Shown: positions 1-4,728 of the stretch, one piece after another
How the letters are laid out: each line of letters opens with the position of its first letter
Position numbering within the stretch: position 1 is the stretch's first letter
Assembly (NCBI GenBank): GCA_900547345.1
Contig: URGG01000093.1
Location: 1-7,036 of the forward strand
Source: an uncultured Collinsella sp.
Lineage (GTDB): Bacteria; Actinomycetota; Coriobacteriia; Coriobacteriales; Coriobacteriaceae
DNA length: 7,036 nt
Direction: 5' to 3'
The notes under the pieces: model-generated
The model's database searches: none
Told to the model about the DNA's origin: nothing
What the model saw: the letters and a program-made list of their open reading frames with translations, nothing else
Translations under genes and position numbers: made by a program

Positions 1-21
1 GGCCACCCGCATGGGATGGCC
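1..21 (-). terminator. Hairpin at window edge, candidate terminator after hpf
   Basis: GGCCA (1-5) pairs with TGGCC (17-21), and CCC (6-8) pairs with GGG (13-15), with one bulged A at 16 and a GCAT loop. This GC-rich stem lies 33 bp past the hpf stop on the transcribed strand. Whether a U-tract follows cannot be seen because the window ends at base 1, so the terminator reading is only a possibility. It could equally be leader structure of the next gene. Confidence 0.3.
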
Positions 22-27
22 GCCAAC

Positions 28-49
28 CGTTAACTCATGCAAGTTAACG
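28..49. repeat. 7-bp perfect inverted repeat, 8-nt spacer, downstream of hpf
   Basis: CGTTAAC (28-34) and GTTAACG (43-49) form a perfect dyad around the spacer TCATGCAA, starting 5 bp past the hpf stop. It could be an RNA hairpin at the end of the hpf message or an operator for the gene beyond the window. There is no U-tract after it on the minus strand, so it is a poor terminator by itself. Its layout (7-8-7) is the same as that of the dyad at 761-782 upstream of hpf. Confidence 0.4.
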
Positions 50-53
50 TATT

Positions 54-638
54 TTACTCGTCAAGTGTTTCGATGCGGGGCTTGATGATGCCATATCCAC
101 CATTCTTACGGTGATACACCACATTGATGAGACCGGTCGTCGCGTTCTCGAACACGTAGAAGTCGTGGCCCAGCAGATCGGTCTGCACCAGCGCCTGCTC
201 CTCGGTCATCGGGGTGACGTCGATAACCTTCTCGCGGACGAGCAGATCGTCCTCTTCCTCGGGCAGCAGCAGGTCGGCCAGATCCTCGACGCGCTCGACC
301 GGTGCGACATCCGCGGCGCTGGCACCGCCCTGGCGGTTGTCCACGACCTTGGTCTTGAACTTACGCAGCTGGCGGGTGACCTTATCGGCGGAGAGGTCGA
401 TGGCGGCGTACATATCTGCACCGTGCTCGGCAACGCGAATCACCGAACCGCGGGCACGAACCGTAACCTCGACGATTGCCGGGTTGGGGTTCGAGGGGTT
501 CTTCTCATAGCGAAGTACAACGTCGACCGTCATGGGCTCGATATCGAAAACCTTGATCGCCTCGCCGATCTTCTCATCCACATGCGCACGCAGAGCATCG
601 GTTACCGTCGTCTTGCGTCCAGAAACCTTGATATCCAT
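54..638 (-). CDS. hpf: Ribosome hibernation promoting factor, long form
   Basis: The 194-aa product binds 70S ribosomes and dimerises them into inactive 100S particles when growth slows, protecting them from decay. The N-terminal HPF/RaiA ribosome-binding domain spans about residues 1-98 and opens with MDIKVSGRK. An acidic, Ala-rich linker follows (about 100-133). The C-terminal dimerisation domain (about 135-190) carries the family hallmarks TPMTEEQA, LLGHDFYVFENA, INVVYHRK and GGYGII. The length fits the long form rather than the short HPF/YfiA form. I start it at ATG 636-638 because GGAG (645-648) lies 6 nt upstream and MDIKVSG is the usual N-terminus. An in-frame ATG at 698 would add 20 residues unlike the family. 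It stands alone after a 317-bp gap, so it probably has its own promoter. In many Gram-positives secA lies next, which cannot be checked here. Confidence 0.95.
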   Translation of the reverse strand: MDIKVSGRKTTVTDALRAHVDEKIGEAIKVFDIEPMTVDVVLRYEKNPSNPNPAIVEVTVRARGSVIRVAEHGADMYAAIDLSADKVTRQLRKFKTKVVDNRQGGASAADVAPVERVEDLADLLLPEEEDDLLVREKVIDVTPMTEEQALVQTDLLGHDFYVFENATTGLINVVYHRKNGGYGIIKPRIETLDE

Positions 639-760
639 ACGTGGCTCCAATCTGCCTCGGGGACTTACTGTACTGGCTATGTACCCATTGCCGTGCATTT
701 AATCACCCGAATTCCCAAAGACCCGAATAACGACTGCTTGATACCGCATACCGAAGTCTC

Positions 761-782
761 GCACTTTTCCGTGGCAAAGTGC
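761..782. repeat. 7-bp perfect inverted repeat upstream of hpf, possible operator
   Basis: GCACTTT (761-767) and AAAGTGC (776-782) form a perfect dyad with an 8-nt spacer, about 125 bp upstream of the hpf start. The position suits an operator or a 5' UTR hairpin controlling hpf. No T-run follows on either strand, so it is not an intrinsic terminator. The regulator, if there is one, is unknown to me. Confidence 0.4.
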
Positions 783-860
783 GCTATAGGAAGGCGTCGG
801 CAGAGTTAATTTTCCTCCTGGAAATTAGCTTTGACCTGCTAGTTTTACCAAAACAGAATA

Positions 861-889
861 GCCGGGCTCCCCTATTGGGGAAACCCGGC
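861..889 (-). terminator. Candidate intrinsic terminator of the lipoprotein gene
   Basis: On the minus strand a stem of six GC-rich pairs (GCCGGG with CCCGGC) continues, after a 1x2 internal loop, into five more pairs (TCCCC with GGGGA) around a 4-nt loop. It is followed by TATTCTGTTTT, a moderately U-rich tail. It lies 67 bp past the lipoprotein stop and before hpf, where transcription should end. The tail is imperfect, so partial read-through into hpf is possible. Confidence 0.6.
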
Positions 890-955
890 CATGCGTGTTG
901 AAACCGTGAAGAAGCGCCTCATTCAATGTATGGCAGACGCCACCCCTACCAATAA

Positions 956-1948
956 CTAGCTATTGAGCTTGTTGATGTCATCGTCGGTGATGGCCCCCTC
1001 CTGGCTAGGCGACGGGCTGGCGCCGTTGTTATCGGAGGCGTCGTCATCGGAGGACTCAGTCTCGTTGGACGTGGAGTCGGATGCCTGCACATTGGCCCCC
1101 GAAACGGTCTTGGCGGTAAGGTCATAGGGCGTCTGGCCGTACCAGACGCAGTGGACCGCCTCGAGCGTGCCGTCGGCCGTGATGCCGTCGAGGGCATCGC
1201 TCACGGCACGGCACAGCTCATCGTTAGAGCTAAGGCCTGCGACGCCAAGCGTGGAGGGCGCCTCGAGCGTGCCGGCATAGGAGATCTGGCTCATCAGGCG
1301 CGCGAGGTAACCACCGGCCGTGGAATCACAGATCACGTAATCGACCTCGCCCGACTCGAGCGCCTCAAAGCACTCATTGATGTTGGAGAAGGTCTTCTGG
1401 TTGGCGGTGATGCTTTGCTTGGCAAGCGCCTCCTGCGAGGCAGAGGACATCTGGACGCCCAGGGTAGCAGTGTTGAGCGTGTCGGTTGAGACGCTCGGGG
1501 ACTCTCCGTCGCTGGTCTTGCCAAACACGGCGGCGGCATCGTACAGACAGGTGCCAAGCGAGCTGATGTCGCCGCCCGCAGACTTGACGTCGCCAATAAA
1601 GATATCGGCCTTTTTGTCGCTGAGCACGGAATCGGCCGAGGACGCATCGACAAAGGCGACCTTGAGACCCATGCGGCATGCGAGGGCGCGGGCGGCGTCA
1701 ACCGCATACCCCGTGAGCTCGCCGTCGGCGTCCTGCATGGCCTGCGGCGCATCGGAAGTATCGAGGGCGACTGTCAGGGTTCCGGGAGTGACCAGGGCAT
1801 CGTCCGACACCGCCGGCGTGACGGTCTCGTACTCGATCTGGTCGATCGTGGGAGTCGTGAACGTAGACAGCGGGTTGAACGCGCATCCGCTCAGGCCCAA
1901 AACGGCGATGACCGCTGCGGTCCCAGCACCTAACCGAGCCGCGTGCAT
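956..1948 (-). CDS. Solute-binding-type lipoprotein (SBP family 3-like), orphan
   Basis: This 330-aa protein is probably exported and lipid-anchored on the outer face of the membrane. The signal peptide (residues 1-21: MHAAR, then a hydrophobic core) ends in the lipobox LSGC with Cys22. Residues about 56-285 resemble a periplasmic binding protein of the amino-acid (SBP_bac_3) type: GTLTVALD at the first strand, GELTGYAVDAARALA, KADIFIGDV, and EALESGEVDYVICD in the second lobe. The stretch that usually reads T-P-E-R and supplies the ligand carboxylate-binding Arg is replaced by SAGGDISSLGTC, so the ligand may not be an ordinary amino acid. Six cysteines lie in the binding domain. The tail (about 290-330) is Ser/Asp-rich and low in complexity. 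No permease or ATPase gene is adjacent. I chose ATG 1946-1948 because GAGGGG (1956-1961) lies 7 nt upstream. ATG 1964-1966, giving 336 aa, is the alternative. The frame stays open up to 2347. Confidence 0.8.
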   Translation of the reverse strand: MHAARLGAGTAAVIAVLGLSGCAFNPLSTFTTPTIDQIEYETVTPAVSDDALVTPGTLTVALDTSDAPQAMQDADGELTGYAVDAARALACRMGLKVAFVDASSADSVLSDKKADIFIGDVKSAGGDISSLGTCLYDAAAVFGKTSDGESPSVSTDTLNTATLGVQMSSASQEALAKQSITANQKTFSNINECFEALESGEVDYVICDSTAGGYLARLMSQISYAGTLEAPSTLGVAGLSSNDELCRAVSDALDGITADGTLEAVHCVWYGQTPYDLTAKTVSGANVQASDSTSNETESSDDDASDNNGASPSPSQEGAITDDDINKLNS

Positions 1949-2291
1949 CAAGCTGCCCCTCACCATGTCCACTACCCTGCCTTCTGTGTCGTATACGATC
2001 CGTGCGTTGCGCGGAATATCAGGTTGTTCCCACCAGCTGACCTGGTATTTGACCCCACACTTGCGCACCGGGGTGTTTGCTCGGGAGGCCGCAGCCACCT
2101 TCACGACTGACCCGCTCGCCCGCGAGGCGGTATTGCCCCAAAGAAAGTAGAACGGACGGTGCGGCTTACATCTAGGACGCGCCATGATCGCGCCGCGCGC
2201 ACGCGGTCGCTTACGTGGATCCCTTTGACCGCGTCTGTCTTGGACTAGGACGGGCATTTCGTCCGTCCGCAACCACAGCCTGGTAGGAACG
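1949..2291 (-). other. Long structured leader of the lipoprotein gene (or N-terminal extension)
   Basis: If transcription starts about 7 nt after the TATAAT at 2298-2303, the message has a leader of about 340 nt. It contains a perfect 8-bp stem, ACGCGGTC (2201-2208) with GACCGCGT (2227-2234), a 6-bp stem GGACGG (2248-2253) with CCGTCC (2263-2268), and several weaker ones nearer the start codon. It ends in the GAGGGG ribosome binding site (1956-1961). I do not recognise a known riboswitch. The lipoprotein frame has no stop anywhere in this leader, so an upstream start such as ATG 2183-2185 is formally possible. That start lacks a ribosome binding site and would put the signal peptide some 80 residues inside the protein. 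Confidence 0.4.
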
Positions 2292-2297
2292 AAGCGC

Positions 2298-2326
2298 ATT
2301 ATAGCTAAGTTCAAGCTAAAGTTTAA
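2298..2326 (-). promoter_or_regulatory. Sigma-70-type promoter for the lipoprotein gene
   Basis: On the minus strand a perfect -10 box TATAAT (complement of 2298-2303) is preceded, at exactly 17 bp, by a weak -35 box TTAAAC (complement of 2321-2326, three of six consensus bases). The surrounding 35 bp are AT-rich in otherwise GC-rich DNA. The predicted start point is near 2291. It sits upstream of the lipoprotein gene with no other gene between. Confidence 0.6.
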
Positions 2327-2372
2327 GGTTAGGGGCGTTATTCGCATCGCGAGTACAGATTTCGCAGGTCAG

Positions 2373-2404
2373 GACGGGCCGCACGTGCTCTGATTGAGCC
2401 CGTC
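2373..2404. repeat. 7-bp perfect hairpin between the repeat block and the promoter
   Basis: GACGGGC (2373-2379) pairs with GCCCGTC (2398-2404) around an 18-nt loop. It lies just upstream of the lipoprotein promoter and downstream, in transcription order, of the inverted-repeat block. No U-tract follows on either strand. It may help stop read-through from the DUF559-like gene or may have no function. Confidence 0.35.
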
Positions 2405-2447
2405 GCTCCCCTATGGAAAGCCCCAACACACCCGTCTTAGGGCGCCG

Positions 2448-2664
2448 TGGCCAAAATATAGCAAATATGAGTACTGCTACAAATTCAGTAACAGCAAAAT
2501 CAGGGATTTTGGGACTGGAAGATGGGGTAAATTAGAAAGGTATTAAACAAATGTGGAATATCCTGGCATCAATCTGACGTTATAGAGCGTGAAAACAGCT
2601 TGCGGAGCCAAAAACTCCTGCTACTAAATTGGTAACAGTACTCATATTTGCTATTTTTTGGCCA
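2448..2664. repeat. 217-bp AT-rich block bounded by 47-bp imperfect inverted repeats
   Basis: The left arm (2448-2494) and the reverse complement of the right arm (2618-2664) match at 42 of 47 bases. Both begin TGGCCAAAA and share TAGCAAATATGAGTACTG. The 123-bp centre (2495-2617) is AT-rich and holds a tight hairpin, CAAAATC (2495-2501) with GATTTTG (2505-2511), and a GGAG/CTCC stem (2604-2607 with 2615-2618). No open frame of note lies inside. Base composition is strikingly lower in GC than all neighbouring genes. Possible readings are a MITE-like non-autonomous element, a large cruciform or RNA hairpin, or two opposed copies of a protein-binding repeat. I see no target-site duplication at the outer ends (CGCCGT on the left, GAGCAT on the right). 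Confidence 0.7.
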
Positions 2665-2698
2665 GAGCATATATCCAACCCCCTGTTTCAGAGCATTG

Positions 2699-3808
2699 TT
2701 AGGCGGGTTTAAGCCCAAAACACGCCCGCAGCGTGTTAAGCAGCGCCTCTTGCTTTTTCCTGCGGGCATCGACACGATTCCGGTACCGCTTTCGCATACG
2801 CTGGTGCATGCGCCATGCGAGCGCCTCCATTGCCTCCATGTCGCAGAGCATCTCGTTATTGACCGTCGCGACCTCGATTCCCATAGTAATCAAGCCCGTG
2901 TTGCGTTTTTCATCATGGATACGTCCCCTCCGGGAAGAATGGCCCAGCTCACCGTTGTATTCCAGGTCAAACTGGGCTGCTTCCTGATACGCATCGCAAA
3001 CTGCATGCGGCATCCCCGAGATTGCCTGCGCGCGGTCATCGAACTCGATCTTGTAGTCGGTCTTAAAGGGACCGCAGGCAAATCCGCCATAGGAAAACGG
3101 AAGCGAAAACAGAGCGAGCATGATGCACTCCATGGGCGAGCGCAGATTTTCTGACAGGTAGGGACACAGCCGCCGCAGCTGCTTGGCCGCGCTCCCCTTG
3201 CATGCCGCGAGGTAATCTACCAGGCAATCGGGTGTCAGCACGGACTCGACCTCAAAGTAACCGACATCTGGCGGCTGGTCTTTGTCCTTTGCCAATTTGT
3301 TCACGACAGGCGAGGTGTAGGGAGGCAGATACTTCCCGCGGTCACTCAGTGAAATCTTAGAGCACAGCTCCTGGGCCAGGGCAAATGCCTGGATGCAGCC
3401 GACCTCGCGCGCGACGGCTACGCAAAGGGCCTCGGGAGATAGACTGTACACCCCCGGTTCCACCTCTAGAATCGAGCCGGCGGGCAACTCGGAGCATACG
3501 GACCAGCTCACGCCAAGAATACGGCGGCGCTGCGCTGCAGACCCTACCAGCAAGCACAAATCCTCTTGCACCTCGCCGCTTGCGGCCCCAATCCGCACCA
3601 AATCGGGAAGATAGATGTCCTCGGTCGAGGGCGACGATGTGCGCAGCACACGGCGCTCTTCATCGGGATTAAGGTCCTTCCAGCTTATGTAGCCCATCTG
3701 CCGGCGCTCGGCGCGCATCATGCGTAGCGCCGAGGCGCCAGTTAGGATTACGGAAGCCGCTAGCTGCTCTTTTGTCGGTTTGTTGCACCACCTGATTGTT
3801 ACCGCCAC
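2699..3808 (-). CDS. Uncharacterised protein, DUF559/Vsr-like nuclease fold
   Basis: The 369-aa product is not one I can name. The C-terminal third resembles DUF559/Vsr-type PD-(D/E)XK nuclease domains: SPME with Glu227, Asp272 in CDAY, then FDLEYNGELGH with Asp281, Glu283 and His290, and a trailing HDEKR (Asp299, Arg302) before GIEVATVNNEML. The Lys of the classic motif is replaced by Asn, so catalysis is uncertain. The N-terminal part (LTGASALRMMRAERR, then LPAGSILEVEPGVYSLSPEAL) recalls the AbiEi-like front halves joined to DUF559 in actinobacteria. The C-terminus is a basic helix (QRMRKRYRNRVDARRKK). There is no signal peptide or membrane segment. I start it at GTG 3806-3808 because AGGGG (3817-3821) lies 8 nt upstream. 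A TTG at 3826 would add six residues and overlap comF. It is coupled to comF and ends 34 bp from the inverted-repeat block. Defence, repair or regulation are all possible roles. Confidence 0.7.
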   Translation of the reverse strand: MAVTIRWCNKPTKEQLAASVILTGASALRMMRAERRQMGYISWKDLNPDEERRVLRTSSPSTEDIYLPDLVRIGAASGEVQEDLCLLVGSAAQRRRILGVSWSVCSELPAGSILEVEPGVYSLSPEALCVAVAREVGCIQAFALAQELCSKISLSDRGKYLPPYTSPVVNKLAKDKDQPPDVGYFEVESVLTPDCLVDYLAACKGSAAKQLRRLCPYLSENLRSPMECIMLALFSLPFSYGGFACGPFKTDYKIEFDDRAQAISGMPHAVCDAYQEAAQFDLEYNGELGHSSRRGRIHDEKRNTGLITMGIEVATVNNEMLCDMEAMEALAWRMHQRMRKRYRNRVDARRKKQEALLNTLRACFGLKPA

Positions 3809-3819
3809 ATGAATCACCC

Positions 3820-4626
3820 CTACCAAACGCGTGCGATAGCGAGGCCATCGACTGCCGCAGCACCGGCGCGCTTGAGTTCCGCCGAAGCCGCGGCCATCGT
3901 CGCACCCGTGGTGATAACGTCGTCGATAAGCAGCAGGCGCTTGCCCCGCACATCCTCAACCGTCTCGTACATGCCTTGGGCACGCTCGCGGCGCTCCTCA
4001 CGACCGAGTTCGCGCTGGTCACCATGCCCGTACTTGACGAGAGCATCGAGCAGGGGAACACCCGACAGCTCGCAAAATGGGCGCGCAATAGCCTCCATAT
4101 GATCAAAACCACGCCGCCGAAACGCTGCCGCCGTCGCAGGCACAAACACCACCGCATCCGCGCCGGACAGCACACCTCCATAGCGATCGGGCGCTACGAC
4201 CTGGGCATGCAGGGCGGTGTCGTAGAGCAGCTCCGCCAGATACGGAGCCAGACGTCGCTCGCCCGCGTCCTTGTACGCTTTAATGATGCGCGGCAGCGGA
4301 TGCGCATAGACGGCGCACGCCAGGCAGCGGTCGAGCGCCTCCGCCATTGCCGAGGACGTGCCCTCGACCGAACACTCAGTGCACAGCAAATCCCCAAACG
4401 GGGCGCCGCATCGGGTGCAGCTATGACACGGGTCGATGAGCGTGAGCGCAGTCAGGCAGTCTTGGCAAATAAGCGTACCGGCGCGCTCGCAGCCGGCACA
4501 TCGTGTTGGCGACAATGCCTCGAGCGCCTCGCGTGCCACCCGCTCGGCAAACGGTAGCAATTCGTCCGCAAACGGTAGGGCACCGGCACCCTGCAGACAG
4601 CTCAATATGTTCAGATGGCTCTTCAA
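3820..4626 (-). CDS. comF: ComF family protein (amidophosphoribosyltransferase-like)
   Basis: This 268-aa protein belongs to the ComF/ComFC/GntX family, cytoplasmic proteins linked to uptake and processing of transforming DNA. The N-terminal part has a zinc-ribbon region with CxxC pairs at C43/C46, C54/C57, C67/C70/C73 and C82/C85. The C-terminal part is a type I phosphoribosyltransferase domain: VVFVPATAAAFRRRGFDH (about 159-176), the QRELGREERRER stretch, and the PRPP-binding loop LLLIDDVITTGAT (231-243). The length is slightly above the usual 220-250 because of a 40-residue lead before the first Cys pair. The start is TTG 4624-4626, supported by GGGAGGG 7 nt upstream. That ribosome binding site is the 3' arm of a 12-bp hairpin (4630-4665), so translation may be controlled. 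The stop overlaps the ribosome binding site of the next gene. Other competence genes are not in view. Confidence 0.92.
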   Translation of the reverse strand: MKSHLNILSCLQGAGALPFADELLPFAERVAREALEALSPTRCAGCERAGTLICQDCLTALTLIDPCHSCTRCGAPFGDLLCTECSVEGTSSAMAEALDRCLACAVYAHPLPRIIKAYKDAGERRLAPYLAELLYDTALHAQVVAPDRYGGVLSGADAVVFVPATAAAFRRRGFDHMEAIARPFCELSGVPLLDALVKYGHGDQRELGREERRERAQGMYETVEDVRGKRLLLIDDVITTGATMAAASAELKRAGAAAVDGLAIARVW

Positions 4627-4629
4627 GAC

Positions 4630-4665
4630 ACAACCCTCCCTACGTTCGGTCGCAGGGAGGGTTGT
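4630..4665 (-). promoter_or_regulatory. 12-bp hairpin masking the comF ribosome binding site
   Basis: Bases 4630-4641 and 4654-4665 are perfectly complementary over 12 bp, with two further C-G pairs inside a 12-nt loop. In the comF message the 3' arm contains the AGGGAGGG Shine-Dalgarno, and the TTG start codon begins 3 nt after the stem. Closing the stem would hide the ribosome binding site. The tail after the stem (TGTCTTG) is only partly U-rich, so a double role as a weak ricT terminator cannot be excluded. Confidence 0.6.
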
Positions 4666-4683
4666 TGATTCGGCGCTATGATA

Positions 4684-4700
4684 CCCCGATGCGCTCGGGG
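4684..4700 (-). terminator. Small hairpin after ricT, weak terminator candidate
   Basis: CCCCGA (4684-4689) and TCGGGG (4695-4700) form a perfect 6-bp GC-rich stem with a 5-nt loop, 28 bp past the ricT stop. On the minus strand it is followed by TATCATAG rather than a U-run, so termination would be inefficient or need help. Confidence 0.35.
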
Positions 4701-4728
4701 CAAGGCGGGCTAAATCCGCTCGCGGGCG

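Larger units (their letters stand above)
639..955. other. Intergenic region between the lipoprotein gene and hpf
   Basis: These 317 bases have no supported gene. They contain the terminator-like hairpin of the upstream lipoprotein gene (861-889), a 22-bp dyad (761-782) and the hpf ribosome binding site (645-648). An hpf promoter must lie here unless hpf is read through from upstream, but I see no convincing one. The best minus-strand pair is a TTGGTA-like -35 and a GCTAAT-like -10 around 825-855, which is weak. A stray minus-strand AGGAGG (the complement of 813-818) has no start codon at a useful distance. Confidence 0.5.

Noticed and set aside
111..809. Plus-strand open frame of 232 codons opposite hpf
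   Set aside because: It is antisense to a clearly recognisable hpf and ends in the intergenic region; its translation shows no family signature.
800..822. Minus-strand AGGAGG suggesting a small leader ORF before hpf
   Set aside because: No ATG, GTG or TTG occurs at a suitable distance after it.
831..859. Plus-strand promoter-like pair TTGACC–17 bp–CAGAAT
   Set aside because: The spacing is ideal, but it would read straight into the 861-889 hairpin and then antisense to the lipoprotein gene; no plus-strand gene follows and the -10 is weak.
1377..2150. Plus-strand open frame of 257 codons opposite the lipoprotein gene and its leader
   Set aside because: The minus strand has a lipobox and binding-protein motifs; the plus-strand product has neither domain nor ribosome binding site.
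1949..2291. tRNA, tmRNA, RNase P RNA or a familiar riboswitch in the long leader
   Set aside because: I looked for a cloverleaf and conserved cores on both strands and recognised none; the stems present do not match a class I know.
2448..2664. CRISPR array or att site
   Set aside because: There are only two repeat units, in opposite orientation and with a single 123-bp interior; no integrase, cas gene or tRNA is in view.
2648..3154. Plus-strand open frame of 168 codons beginning in the right repeat arm
   Set aside because: It mostly mirrors the DUF559-like gene; no ribosome binding site and no recognised protein family.
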